Of a stretch of DNA of 64,000 nucleotides, positions 28,866 to 37,929 are shown in pieces; position 1 is the first letter of the stretch; each line of letters starts with the position of its first letter. The DNA comes from Methylocystis sp. (lineage in GTDB: Bacteria > Pseudomonadota > Alphaproteobacteria > Rhizobiales > Beijerinckiaceae): positions 1-64,000 of the forward strand of contig JACOUB010000005.1 in the NCBI GenBank assembly GCA_016178015.1, in the 5' to 3' direction. Below the pieces are notes generated by a model, which was not told the origin of the DNA, did no database searches, and worked only from the letters and a program-made list of their open reading frames with translations. Both the position numbers and the translations under genes were made by a program.

Positions 28866-30527
28866 ATGCTGACCAGTTCGGCAAACGATCGCTCTCTCGT
28901 CTCGAGCGCAACCGGGCGCGAGGTGGCGCGACGTGGTTCGCCGTGGCGCTTGCGCCGGCGCCTCCAGCCCGGCGTCAAATTCGCAATCGACGACCGTGGG
29001 CTGGACGCGGCCATGAGCTGCCGGGCCCTGTCCGTCAACGCCGTCTCCAGACCGGCGCGGCGCATCCGTTCGATCCGGTTTGATACGGCGGCCAACGATT
29101 TGCGCAAACAAAACGTGGCGTTGCGCGGCTATGAGCTGCGCGGCGCCCGCTTCCTCGAACTGACCTGGGCGACGCCTGCCGCCGGCGGCGCCGTGTCGCG
29201 CGGCGCCATCGAAGTCCGCGTGCCGACGCTCGAACTTGGCGCGACATTGCTCGACAAAGACGCCTCTGGGAGCTTACGTCGTCTGGTCGACGGTCGGCCG
29301 CTTGAGGCGCGCTGCGTGAGCGAAACCGAGCGGCGCGAAAGGTTGCTTGATCTGCCGCGCGCGCGCATCGCCGTCATCTTCGAGAAAGGCTTCGTCGAAT
29401 GGTCCGGCGAGCGGACGCCGTTCAATGAAATTGAATTTCAACTGGCCAGCGGCGAAATGGCGGCGTTCCATGAATTCATCGCCGATGTCGCGGGCCAGCT
29501 GCCGGTGCGTCTCGTCTCGATGAGCGAGACGGAAAGCGCATTCCTGCAGGTCAGCGGCTGCAGTCGCGCGCCGGTCAAGGCGCGCCCGCTGACCCTTTCG
29601 CGTTATGCGTCGCTCGACGCGGCGATCTGCTTAATGCTGGGCGCCTGTCTCGATCAATTTGTGGCGAACTGGCCGGCTTTAACCAAATCGAACGACCCGG
29701 AAGCGATCCACCAAATGCGCGTAGCGCTCCGCCGTTTGCGCGCCGCCCTCGCCTTGTTGAAAAATGTCGCTTCTTGTCCTGAACTCGAAAGAGCGGGACG
29801 GCGCGCCAAGGAACTCGCCGCGACGCTCGGCGAGGCGCGCGAGTGGGACGTATTCGGGGAGATGCTCGAAACAGGCCCGCGCTCGAGTCTGCGCAATGAA
29901 CCAAGCTTTTACTCCTTGCTCGACGCTGTCGAACGCCGCCGGCTGCGCGCCCATGAAAAAGCGCAAGCGCTCGTCAAAGAGCCGCGGACGACGCGGTTCG
30001 TTCTGGATTTGCGGTCGGCGCTGGCGCGTTTTGCTTGGCGGCCCGGCGCCTCGATAACGGCGCAGCCGCCACTGCGCGGGGAAACGGCGAGGCCAGGGAT
30101 GCTCGATACCGCCCGCGCGGGATCGGCGCGCGATTTTGCCATCCCGGCGCTCGATGGTCTCCATCGGCGCGCACTGAAAAGATGCCGGCGACTGGCCTCT
30201 AAGTCCACGGCCGATTGGCATAAAGCGCGCATTGCGCTTAAGAAATCTCGTTACGCGGGCGAATTCTTCCAAAGCCTGTTCGAGAGCTTCGCTGGCGCGC
30301 GCGCCTATATGCGCGCCCTCGCCAAGATTCAGGACGATCTCGGCGTATACAACGATATGAGCGTGGCGGCGCGACTGCTGCGCGAAATCGACAGCGCCGA
30401 TGGGGCGACGACGGCGGTCGCCGCGGGTTTCGCGCTCGGTTGGTATACGCACGCCCAGGAACGCATGAAACAGCGCGTGAGCAAGATCCAAAAATCGATG
30501 GAGAAGCTGGAGCCGTTCTGGCGGTGA
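28866..30527 (+). CDS. CYTH-like and CHAD domain protein
   Basis: 553 residues. The N-terminal 240 residues look like a degenerate CYTH triphosphate-tunnel domain (EIEFQLASGEMAAFHEF matches the final strand), with the usual N-terminal EIE motif not evident. The C-terminal CHAD domain has two halves marked by HQMRVALRRLRAALALLKN (about 278) and HKARIALKKSRYAGEFFQSL (about 452), with LGVYNDM near the end. CHAD domains bind polyphosphate. The first 40 residues are Arg-rich. Function unproven. Confidence 0.8.
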   Translation: MLTSSANDRSLVSSATGREVARRGSPWRLRRRLQPGVKFAIDDRGLDAAMSCRALSVNAVSRPARRIRSIRFDTAANDLRKQNVALRGYELRGARFLELTWATPAAGGAVSRGAIEVRVPTLELGATLLDKDASGSLRRLVDGRPLEARCVSETERRERLLDLPRARIAVIFEKGFVEWSGERTPFNEIEFQLASGEMAAFHEFIADVAGQLPVRLVSMSETESAFLQVSGCSRAPVKARPLTLSRYASLDAAICLMLGACLDQFVANWPALTKSNDPEAIHQMRVALRRLRAALALLKNVASCPELERAGRRAKELAATLGEAREWDVFGEMLETGPRSSLRNEPSFYSLLDAVERRRLRAHEKAQALVKEPRTTRFVLDLRSALARFAWRPGASITAQPPLRGETARPGMLDTARAGSARDFAIPALDGLHRRALKRCRRLASKSTADWHKARIALKKSRYAGEFFQSLFESFAGARAYMRALAKIQDDLGVYNDMSVAARLLREIDSADGATTAVAAGFALGWYTHAQERMKQRVSKIQKSMEKLEPFWR

Positions 30528-30708
30528 GAGTTTTGGCTCGAGCTTCTCGTTTTAAAATTGCCGCCGCTCCCGGAGGAGCGTAGTGACGGGCGATGTTCAT
30601 CCGGCCACATGACGGTCTCGTTTCCATGGATGCGACTAGGCGCTCGGATCGGAGCGCCGGCTCGTCCCTCCATGTCGCGGAGCCGCCCCGTTGCGGCGCG
30701 AGTCCGTG

Positions 30709-31701
30709 ATGCGATCGAGCGACGCCGCCTCGGCGCGCGTGGCGTTTGCCGATGACGCGGCGATCGATCGCGGCGCGCAAATCTTGCGGGACGGCGGCCT
30801 CGTGGCCTTTCCCACCGAGACCGTCTACGGGCTCGGGGCCGACGCCTCGTCGTCCCAGGCGGTGGCGAAGATTTACCAAGCCAAGCGACGCCCGAGCTTC
30901 AATCCGCTCATCGCCCATGTCGCCTGTCTCGAGGCGGCGCGGCGCGAGGCGCGGCTGCCGTCAGCCGCGATCAAGCTGGCGACAAAGTTCTGGCCGGGGC
31001 CGCTGACCTTGGTCGCGCCAGCGGCGGAGACCTGCAGCGTGTGCGATCTCGCCCGCGCCGGCCTGGACAGCGTCGCATTGCGCGTGCCGGCCAATCGCGT
31101 CGCCCTGGCCTTGATCCGCGCCGCCGGGCGTCCCATCGCCGCGCCGTCCGCCAACCGATCGGGCCATGTCAGCCCGGTAACGGCCGCGCATGTCGTCGCG
31201 GACCTCGATGGCCGCGTCGATCTGGTTCTGGACGGCGGCCGCGCCAACATGGGGCTGGAATCGACGATCGTTTCCTTCGTCGGCGAAAAACCGGCGATTC
31301 TGCGCCCCGGCGCCATCGCCCGCGCCGAAATTGCGGCGGCGCTGGGGATGGAGCTTGGCGCGGCGCCGGAGCAGGAGGCGGGCGAAGCCCCAATTCTCGC
31401 CGGGGGGACGGCCAAATCGCATGACGCGCCGCGCGCCAGTTTGCGGCTCGACGCCGCAGAATTGCGACCGGGCGAGGCGGGGCTTGATTTCGGCGGCGCG
31501 CTTGCGGCGAGCGATCCGAGCGCTGTCGTTCTCGATCTGTCGCCCGGCGGCGATCTGGTCGAGGCCGCCGCCAATGTCTTTTCGTTCCTGCGTGAATTCG
31601 ACGCACGCGGTTGCGCCGCCGTCGCCGTGGCGCCGATCCCCAGGCACGGTCTCGGCGAAGCCATTAACGACCGCCTGCGGCGCGCCGCCGCGCCGCGATG
31701 A
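30709..31701 (+). CDS. tsaC: L-threonylcarbamoyladenylate synthase, Sua5 type
   Basis: Makes threonylcarbamoyl-AMP for the t6A37 modification of ANN-decoding tRNAs. 330 residues. The YrdC domain has GLVAFPTETVYGLGADA, KRRPSFNPLIAHV and PIAAPSANRSGHVSPV. The extra C-terminal Sua5 domain (from about 215) explains the length compared with short TsaC. The ATG at 30709 is preferred over an upstream TTG. Confidence 0.92.
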   Translation: MRSSDAASARVAFADDAAIDRGAQILRDGGLVAFPTETVYGLGADASSSQAVAKIYQAKRRPSFNPLIAHVACLEAARREARLPSAAIKLATKFWPGPLTLVAPAAETCSVCDLARAGLDSVALRVPANRVALALIRAAGRPIAAPSANRSGHVSPVTAAHVVADLDGRVDLVLDGGRANMGLESTIVSFVGEKPAILRPGAIARAEIAAALGMELGAAPEQEAGEAPILAGGTAKSHDAPRASLRLDAAELRPGEAGLDFGGALAASDPSAVVLDLSPGGDLVEAAANVFSFLREFDARGCAAVAVAPIPRHGLGEAINDRLRRAAAPR

Positions 31702-31933
31702 GGAGGCCCCGTCCACGCCAGCCAAACGCTGGCGATTCCGGCGGCAGAGCTTGCGCTTTCACGTCGCCATTTGCGTCGCGTCCGCGGCGCCGGGCGCCGG
31801 TCATGAAGCGAATGGCCCGGGAGCGTTCTCCAGAGCTGGGCTTTATTTTCGCGTCCAGGTGGCTTAACGAAGACCGGCTCGCCAGCGCGCAGACGCGAGC
31901 CGCATGGCTGAAGGACCTTGAACGGAGGTGGTC

Positions 31934-32215
31934 GTGGCAGAAAATCTGCAGGACAAAGCGAAACTGATCGAAGACATCATCGAGGTCATCGCGGCGGAGG
32001 GAATGGTGGATCGCACCAAGATCACGCCGGACGCGTCCATCGAGAGCCTTGATTTGAAGTCCGTCGACATCGTGATGATTCTCACCGCGCTTGAAGAAAA
32101 GTTCGATGTCTATATTCCTATGGATGGCACCCTTCAGGAAGCCAAAGACGTGCAAAGCCTGATCGAGGCAATCGCCGATTACATCCAAAAAGAGAAAGAG
32201 AAAACAATAACATGA
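31934..32215 (+). CDS. Dedicated acyl carrier protein of the sphingolipid island
   Basis: 93 residues from a GTG with GGAGG five bases upstream. The phosphopantetheine-binding Ser is in ESLDLKSVDIVMIL (about Ser43), followed by ALEEKFDVYIPMD, typical of specialised ACPs. A dedicated ACP also lies beside spt in Caulobacter. It is the first gene of a seven-gene overlapping operon; its stop overlaps the ketosynthase ATG. It probably carries the acyl chain handed to Spt or to the ceramide synthase (inference). Confidence 0.88.
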   Translation: MAENLQDKAKLIEDIIEVIAAEGMVDRTKITPDASIESLDLKSVDIVMILTALEEKFDVYIPMDGTLQEAKDVQSLIEAIADYIQKEKEKTIT

Positions 32216-33468
32216 CCTGTTTGTCCGGGGGCGCCGGCAAACGTCGGGTCGTGATTTCAGGAATGGGCGCGGTTTCGGCCGCCGGCGTTGGCGCCGAAAA
32301 GCTGTGGGTCGCCGCGCGTGATGGGATTGCTCAAATTCGCGCGCTCGTGACCGAGCGGCCCTATGAACGGCGCATCAGGATCGCGGCGCAGGTGCCGGAT
32401 TTCGATCCCGCCGATTACATCGAGCCTGAACTCGTGCCCTATTGCGATCCGTTCACACGGTTTTCCATCGCCGCCGCCGACGAGGCGATGGCCAACGCGG
32501 GTTTTGGGCGCAAGGACATCGCCGGGCCGCGCACCGGGGTGATCATTGGCACCGGCATCGGCGGCATGACCACCATCGAGAACGGCATCTATCGCTTTTA
32601 CAACGGGAGTGGCCGGCCCGATCCGTTCAGCGTGCCGCGCCTTATCCCGAGCGCCGCGCCGACCACGCTGGGCATGCGCTATTCCTGCACCGGCCCCACT
32701 TTCGCTATCGGCAGCGCCTGTTCCTCGGCGAGCCAGGCGTTGGGCGTCGGAATGCAAATGATTCGCTTCGGGCTCATCGACCGCGCCATCGTTGGCGGCA
32801 CGGAGGCATGTGTCATCAATGCGACGATTTGCGCCTGGGAGGGGCTTCGGGTCTTGACGCCGGATCGTTGCCGTCCCTTCTCCAAGGGCCGCAACGGCAT
32901 GACCCTGGGCGAGGGCGCTGCCGTTTTCATCATCGAGACGCTCGACGCCGCTTGGGCGCGCGGACATACGCCCTTGTGCGAATTCGCCGGCTATGGAACG
33001 ACCAGCGACGCCAAGGATCCGGTGCGCCCGGACGTCGTCGAGGTCACGAACGCGATGACGCTGGCCTTGACGGACGCTGGCATGGAGCCTCGCGACATCG
33101 ATTATCTGAATGCGCATGGAACCGCGACGCACGCCAACGACATCGCTGAAGCCGAGGCGATCGGACGCGTGTTCGGCGACTATGCCGCGCGTTTGCCCGT
33201 GTCCTCGACCAAGCCGGTGCACGGCCATGCCCTCGGCGCCTCGGCCGGCCTCGAGCTGGCGATCGCCATCAGCGCCTTGCGCGATCAGATCGCGCCGCCC
33301 ACCATCAATTTCCTCGAGGCCGATCCGCGGTGCCCGATCGACGCCATCCCAAATGTCGCGCGGTCCGTGCCGATGCGCGCCGTCATGTCCAATTCCTTCG
33401 CCTTTGGCGGAATCAACGCCGTCTTGATCGTGCGCTCGCTCGAAGGCCGAGGCGCCCATGGGTGCTGA
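32212..33468 (+). CDS. NodE-like beta-ketoacyl-ACP synthase
   Basis: 418-residue KAS-II-fold condensing enzyme. Catalytic Cys170 is in AIGSACSSASQALG, His302 in LNAHGTATHAND, and His339 in STKPVHGHALGASAG. The blocks WEGLRVLTPDRCRPFS, DYLNAHGTATHAND and NVARSVPMRAVMSNSFAFGG follow the NodE pattern more closely than housekeeping FabF. NodE works with its own ACP (NodF) to make unusual acyl chains, so this enzyme likely serves the adjacent ACP. Substrate length is unknown. It overlaps its neighbours on both sides. Confidence 0.9.
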   Translation: MTCLSGGAGKRRVVISGMGAVSAAGVGAEKLWVAARDGIAQIRALVTERPYERRIRIAAQVPDFDPADYIEPELVPYCDPFTRFSIAAADEAMANAGFGRKDIAGPRTGVIIGTGIGGMTTIENGIYRFYNGSGRPDPFSVPRLIPSAAPTTLGMRYSCTGPTFAIGSACSSASQALGVGMQMIRFGLIDRAIVGGTEACVINATICAWEGLRVLTPDRCRPFSKGRNGMTLGEGAAVFIIETLDAAWARGHTPLCEFAGYGTTSDAKDPVRPDVVEVTNAMTLALTDAGMEPRDIDYLNAHGTATHANDIAEAEAIGRVFGDYAARLPVSSTKPVHGHALGASAGLELAIAISALRDQIAPPTINFLEADPRCPIDAIPNVARSVPMRAVMSNSFAFGGINAVLIVRSLEGRGAHGC

Positions 33469-33877
33469 CACTTCCAGCGCGGCGCTCGCTCAGGAGACCA
33501 GATTGGGGCCGATCCGCGTTCGCGTGGACAAGGATCGCCTCGCGGCGTTTTGTCGCGAGACCGGCTTCAAGGAGAGACCGGACGGCGTCGCTCCGATCTG
33601 TTTTATCTCGGTCTGGCTGAGCTCGCCGGACGTCCATAGCGCTATTTCGCGGCAATTCGCGGCTGAAAACAAACTGCCGTTACACGAATCGCAAAGTTTC
33701 GATTGTCGCCTGCCGTTGCGCAGCGGGGAGAGTTACGACCTCGTCGTCGCCCTGCGCCATGAGGAAGCGCCGCCGCGCGTCGTCGTGAACGCCGAGGTGT
33801 CAACGCTTCAAGGGAGCCTTTGTCTGCGCGCCGAGACCCTGTTGCGAATCGTGAGCCGCGGAGGCCTCGGGGCATGA
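33458..33877 (+). CDS. Hot-dog-like dehydratase component (FAS1-type)
   Basis: 139 residues. The segment VAPICFISVWLSSPDVHSAIS resembles the N-terminal non-catalytic hot-dog domain found beside MaoC dehydratases. HESQSFDCRLPLRSGESYDLVV fits the central strands. It overlaps the ketosynthase by 11 bases and the MaoC gene by 4. It probably pairs with the MaoC protein as a two-subunit 3-hydroxyacyl dehydratase. The family assignment is tentative. Confidence 0.65.
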   Translation: MGADTSSAALAQETRLGPIRVRVDKDRLAAFCRETGFKERPDGVAPICFISVWLSSPDVHSAISRQFAAENKLPLHESQSFDCRLPLRSGESYDLVVALRHEEAPPRVVVNAEVSTLQGSLCLRAETLLRIVSRGGLGA

Positions 33878-34296
33878 CGACGCATGGTTTGCCGGCGCCG
33901 GGAGAGCGCCTCCCGGAAACGCAAATCGGTCCGTTCGACGCGGCTGCGCTCGCCCGTTACGCAGATGTTTCGGGCGACCACAATCCGCTGCATCTCGATG
34001 ACGCCCTGGCGCGCTCGCTCGGCCTTCCCGCGCCGCCCGTGCACGGCATGAAATTACTCGCGGCTTTCGAGCCCATGCTGGCGGCTTGGCGGAGCGATCT
34101 CGCCTTGACGCGGCTGAGCGGCAAATTCATACAGCCCGTGTTTTGCAATGAAAAAGTCATCTTGTCCGGCCGCGTTTTGCGCGCCTCGCGGGCGGAGGGC
34201 GTATTATTGCGGCTGTTCGCGCATGGCGGCGCGCGGGTTCCGGCGATCATCGCCGAAGCGTCGTTGATCGCGCCAGAATTGCGGGACGCAGGCTGA
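33874..34296 (+). CDS. MaoC-family hot-dog dehydratase
   Basis: 140 residues from an ATG overlapping the previous stop. The hydratase-2 motif reads YADVSGDHNPLHLDDALARSLGL, with catalytic Asp35 and His40, followed by PPVHGM. MaoC enzymes hydrate or dehydrate (R)-3-hydroxyacyl/enoyl thioesters. Here it probably performs the dehydration step of the ACP-bound chain built by the NodE-like synthase. Confidence 0.85.
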   Translation: MTTHGLPAPGERLPETQIGPFDAAALARYADVSGDHNPLHLDDALARSLGLPAPPVHGMKLLAAFEPMLAAWRSDLALTRLSGKFIQPVFCNEKVILSGRVLRASRAEGVLLRLFAHGGARVPAIIAEASLIAPELRDAG

Positions 34297-35090
34297 TGCG
34301 CGAGGCGCAACGCATTCTCATCACCGGCGCGTCGAGCGGCATCGGCCGCGCCCTGGCGTTAGGCTACGCGGCGCCGCGCCGAAGCCTCCTGCTGCTCGGG
34401 CGAGACGCCGCTCGTCTCGAGCTTGTCGTGCAAGAATGCCGCGCCAAGGGCGCCGCGGTCGAAACGTCCATTGTCGACGTGCGCGACCGTCTCGCAATGG
34501 CGGCGTGCGTCGAACAGGCGGGCGAGCGCCAATCGATCGATCTGCTCATCGCCAACGCCGGCGTCGCCACCGGCCTGTCGCCCGGCCAGTTCGTCGAAGA
34601 TCCGCAAGCCGTACGCGGCGCTTTCGCGATCAACGTGCTCGGCGTGTTCAACACCGTCGAGCCGGCAATCGCGCCGATGTGCCAGCGCAAGAACGGACAC
34701 ATCGCGGTGGTCGGCTCGATGGCGGGCCTGCGCGGCCTGCCTCACTCTCCCGCCTATTGCGCCACCAAGGCGGCCGTTCATCTTTATGCCGATTCGCTGC
34801 GCGGCGCGCTGGCGCGGCATGGCGTGAATGTGAGCCTCATCGTGCCCGGCTTCGTGAAGACGCCGATGAACGCAAAACTTAACGGATGGCAGCCCGGCGC
34901 GCTCAGCGACGAGCAGGCGGCGCGCATCATCAAGCGCGGTCTGGAGCGTGGCGCGGCGGTCATCGCCTTTCCACTTTTCGTCTATTATGCGATGAGGTTG
35001 TTTACCGTGCTGCCGCCGCGGATCGTCGATTCCGTCATGGCGCGCTTTCATTACGAGCTTGCGCAAACAACCGAGCGGGAGGAGCCGTGA
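34296..35090 (+). CDS. Short-chain reductase, ketoacyl or 3-ketosphinganine reductase candidate
   Basis: 264 residues. The Rossmann loop is GASSGIG (11-17), with NAG (87-89) and the catalytic set Ser141, Tyr154, Lys158 in SPAYCATKAA. The last 60 residues hold a hydrophobic stretch (AVIAFPLFVYYAMRLFTVLPP) like membrane-tethered lipid reductases such as eukaryotic KDSR. It may reduce 3-ketosphinganine, since no CerR-type reductase is in the window, or be the ketoacyl-ACP reductase of this cassette. Starts at TGATG overlap. Confidence 0.75.
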   Translation: MREAQRILITGASSGIGRALALGYAAPRRSLLLLGRDAARLELVVQECRAKGAAVETSIVDVRDRLAMAACVEQAGERQSIDLLIANAGVATGLSPGQFVEDPQAVRGAFAINVLGVFNTVEPAIAPMCQRKNGHIAVVGSMAGLRGLPHSPAYCATKAAVHLYADSLRGALARHGVNVSLIVPGFVKTPMNAKLNGWQPGALSDEQAARIIKRGLERGAAVIAFPLFVYYAMRLFTVLPPRIVDSVMARFHYELAQTTEREEP

Positions 35091-36268
35091 TCGAGACTAT
35101 CCTTCCTGCCATCGTTGTCGGTTGCGGCGTCTATTGGACGATCGCGGTCTTGCTGTTGCTCGTTTCGGTCGTCGCCACGATCGTGCAGCCCTGGGTTTGC
35201 GAGCGCTACGCGACGCGAAAAGATCAGCCGCCGGTGTCGATCGTCCTTCCCGTGAAACTGCTCGAGCCAGGATTCTTTCGCGCGCAAGCCTCCGCGTTGG
35301 AGCAGGATTATCCGCAGTTCGAAGCGATTGCTTCGGCCGTGGAGCCAAGATCGCCGGCGATCGAAGAAATGCGCGCCATCTTCGCCAAATATCCCGAGGT
35401 TCCCTCGCGCGTTCTGCAATCTGCCGCGAAATTCGCCAAGAGTCCCAAAGTGGACAATCTGTTCGCGCCCTTCACGGAAGCCGCCAACGACGTGATTTTC
35501 ATGAAGGACGCCGATGTCGTCTTGAAAAGAGACGACTTGGCGCAATTGCTTCGCCATCTCGCCGACGATGTCGGCCTCGTTTGCGCGATACGCCACGCCG
35601 CCGAGCCGAAGAATTTCGCCGCCCATATCGAGGCGGCGATTCTGAACGGACCGCACGGGCGCATGTTGTTCCTCGCCGCGGCCTTGGGGCAAGGGTTCGG
35701 CGTCGGCAAGATCATGCTGTTCCGCCGCAGCGACTTTCTCCGCGCCGGCGGATTTGCGGCCATCGCCCATGCCTTGGGCGAAGACAACGCCATGGCCAAG
35801 GCGGTGAAGAAGATCGGTCTGCGCTGCGTCTTTTCGCATCGCACCGTGCGTCTGGAGCTGGGCGCAAGAAGCTTCCTCGACATCTATAACCGGCAGTTGC
35901 GCTGGAGCGTCACCAGGCGCGACGACGAGACTCTTTCTTTCTTGCTCGAGCCGCTATGTCAGGCCCTGCCGGCTTTCGCCGCGGCCTTTGTCGCAGCGCC
36001 GCTCGCCGGAATGACGCCGCTGGCGGGCCTTTCAGCGACAGTCGCGCTGTGGTTTTCGCTCGAGACGTTGCTTGCCTTCGTCAAGGGATGGCCGGCGCCG
36101 CTGCTTGCGCCCGTGATTTTTCTTGTTCGCGAAGCGGTCATGCTCGCGGTGTGGCTGCGCGCCTGGACCACCAATCGGGTGATTTGGGCGCAAGATACGC
36201 TCGACGTACGCGCCGATAACGACGGGGCGGGGCGGTTCTCGCAAAACGTCGCCAAAGAAGAAGGATAG
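35087..36268 (+). CDS. Ceramide glucosyltransferase-like enzyme (GT21)
   Basis: 393 residues from a GTG overlapping the reductase stop. An N-terminal membrane helix (9-33) precedes a GT domain with D-x-D as KDADVVL (141-143), catalytic GED (231-233) and RQLRW (269-273), the D1-D2-D3-(Q/R)xxRW signature of ceramide glucosyltransferases. The C-terminal half has further helices. It likely transfers a hexose to ceramide on the cytoplasmic face. The related hopanoid enzyme HpnI is the main alternative, but no hopanoid genes are nearby. Confidence 0.8.
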   Translation: MIETILPAIVVGCGVYWTIAVLLLLVSVVATIVQPWVCERYATRKDQPPVSIVLPVKLLEPGFFRAQASALEQDYPQFEAIASAVEPRSPAIEEMRAIFAKYPEVPSRVLQSAAKFAKSPKVDNLFAPFTEAANDVIFMKDADVVLKRDDLAQLLRHLADDVGLVCAIRHAAEPKNFAAHIEAAILNGPHGRMLFLAAALGQGFGVGKIMLFRRSDFLRAGGFAAIAHALGEDNAMAKAVKKIGLRCVFSHRTVRLELGARSFLDIYNRQLRWSVTRRDDETLSFLLEPLCQALPAFAAAFVAAPLAGMTPLAGLSATVALWFSLETLLAFVKGWPAPLLAPVIFLVREAVMLAVWLRAWTTNRVIWAQDTLDVRADNDGAGRFSQNVAKEEG

Positions 36269-36273
36269 AACGC

Positions 36274-37563
36274 TTGGTCTTAGGTCTCCTCCTGCTTTTA
36301 GCCGATAGTCTCTGCGCGCTGAGCTTGCTGATCTTAGTCGTGATCGGCGCAGGATTCATCGCCATCATCGCGCGCTTCCTCTATGACGAATTGCGCGGGA
36401 TCAGAGATCCGCAGCCGATCGTCTTGCCGGACGCGGAGCTGCCGCGCGTCGTGCTGCAGATCCCGGTGTTCAACGAGCCGCTGGTGACCGAGCAGGCGCT
36501 TCGCTGCGCGGCTCAGCTCGATTGGCCTAAGGACAGACTGCGCATTCAAATGCTCGACGATTCGACCGACGAAACGACCGCGCGGGCGGCCGCTGTCGCT
36601 GCGCAATTGCGCGCCCTTGGCGCGGACATCGAGCATGTGCGCCGGCGCGATCGCTCCGGCTTCAAAGCGGGCGCGTGCGCCGCCGGGCTCGCGCTTTCGG
36701 ACGCGCCGTTCGTGGCCATGCTCGATGTCGATTTTCGCCCCCCTCCCGGCTGGCTGAAACGGACGGTTCCGCTGTTGGTCAAGGACCCGAAGGCTGGTTT
36801 CGTGCAGTCGCGCTGTGAATTTTCCAATTACCAGAAGAACTGGCTGACGCGGGCGCAAGGCCTCGTGCAGGATGGCCATTTCCTGGTCGAGCAGCGCAGC
36901 CGCGCCCATGCCGGTTGGCTGTTCCAATTCAATGGCACGGGCGGCATATGGCGTCGCGAGGCGATCGATGCGTCCGGCGGCTGGTCGGATTACTCGCTGT
37001 GCGAAGACCTCGATCTCACCGTCCGCGCGGCGCTTAAGGGCTGGCATGGGATTTTCGTTTCCGAGCCGCCGATCCCAGGGCAAGTCCCGGAAGGCATCAG
37101 GGATTTCCGCCGTCAGCAGCGGCGCTGGTCGAACGGTTTCATGCAGGTGGCGCAGAAGACCATTCTGCCGCTGTGGCGCGCCCCGTGGACGCTGATGCAA
37201 CGGCTGGCCGCGATCGGGCTCATGGCGCACCAGATCTTCTTTCCGGCGGCGGCCATTGGGTTATTGGCTTTGATTGTCGCCGTGATCCTGCGTGGCGGGA
37301 CCATTGTTCCCTATCTGCCCGCCCTCGAACTCATCGCCCTCATGACGACCATCGTCGTCTTCGGCATGACCCTGCCGCCTTACGTCGCGCTGCGCCGCGG
37401 CCCGCTCATCGAATACGTCAAGACCATGGCCTCGGTGCCGCCGTTGATGATGTATCTCGCCTTTTCCAATGGGGCGAAGATTCTCCAGACGATGCGCGGG
37501 CGCAAGTCCACTTTCAAGCGCACGCCCAAGATCGACCACTCGGTGAATGCGGAAGTGGAGTGA
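36274..37563 (+). CDS. Membrane glycosyltransferase family 2 (CESA-like)
   Basis: 429 residues from a TTG with GAAGGA upstream. A helix at about 11-33 precedes a GT2 domain with DDS (95-97), DVD (151-153), EDLD (244-247) and QQRRW (281-285), then three to four C-terminal helices. The layout is that of processive or lipid-directed GT2 enzymes. Position as last gene of the island operon suggests it adds a second sugar to glycosylceramide or glycosylates another sphingolipid. The donor cannot be predicted. Confidence 0.78.
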   Translation: MVLGLLLLLADSLCALSLLILVVIGAGFIAIIARFLYDELRGIRDPQPIVLPDAELPRVVLQIPVFNEPLVTEQALRCAAQLDWPKDRLRIQMLDDSTDETTARAAAVAAQLRALGADIEHVRRRDRSGFKAGACAAGLALSDAPFVAMLDVDFRPPPGWLKRTVPLLVKDPKAGFVQSRCEFSNYQKNWLTRAQGLVQDGHFLVEQRSRAHAGWLFQFNGTGGIWRREAIDASGGWSDYSLCEDLDLTVRAALKGWHGIFVSEPPIPGQVPEGIRDFRRQQRRWSNGFMQVAQKTILPLWRAPWTLMQRLAAIGLMAHQIFFPAAAIGLLALIVAVILRGGTIVPYLPALELIALMTTIVVFGMTLPPYVALRRGPLIEYVKTMASVPPLMMYLAFSNGAKILQTMRGRKSTFKRTPKIDHSVNAEVE

Positions 37564-37929
37564 TCCGAAATCCAGCTGATTGCTTCGGCGAGCCAGCATG
37601 TTTGCATGTCTCGCGCATTCCTTCTCCCGTGAAACGGGAGAAGGCAGCCCTCGCGTTAGCGAGGGTCGGATGGGGGCGCTTGCGGCTCGCTCAAATCTTG
37701 CAAAATCGCCTCGCGGATTCCTTCGAGCGCGATAGTTCCGCCGCCGCGCTTTTCTGCAAAACGGCGGGCGCGGCAAGCGCCCTCATCCGACCCAGCTTCG
37801 CTGGGCCACCTTCTCCCGCGTCGCGGGAGAAGGGTTCGCGCCCAGCCGAATTGGGCATCCCCAAAGATGTATGCGTCCCGTAGCCCCGCAAGCGGGGAGA
37901 GGAAGAAGCAGCGCCCCACCCTGCCCCCG
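37564..37929. repeat. REP-like cluster between convergent island blocks
   Basis: Several palindromes are seen: CTTCTCCCGTGAAACGGGAG (37622-37645 area), CCTCGCGTTAGCGAGG, CTTCTCCCGCGTCGCGGGAG (about 37812-37834), and CCCCGCAAGCGGGG (about 37883). They separate the converging transcripts and may act as bidirectional terminators. No gene is seen. Confidence 0.7.

Noticed and set aside
31934-33468. AcpXL very-long-chain lipid A cluster
   Set aside because: The ACP sequence around its Ser does not match AcpXL, and LpxXL, FabF1XL and AdhXL are absent.
35087-36268. Hopanoid glycosyltransferase HpnI
   Set aside because: Shares the GT21 fold, but no hpn or shc genes are nearby and the island context is ceramide synthesis. 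Kept as an alternative only.
31934-37563. Aryl polyene (flexirubin-like) pigment cluster
   Set aside because: The ACP, ketosynthase, dehydratase, reductase and glycosyltransferase mix recalls such clusters, but ammonia-lyase, AMP ligase, LolA-like carrier, MMPL exporter and second ketosynthase are absent, while ceramide genes lie beside it.
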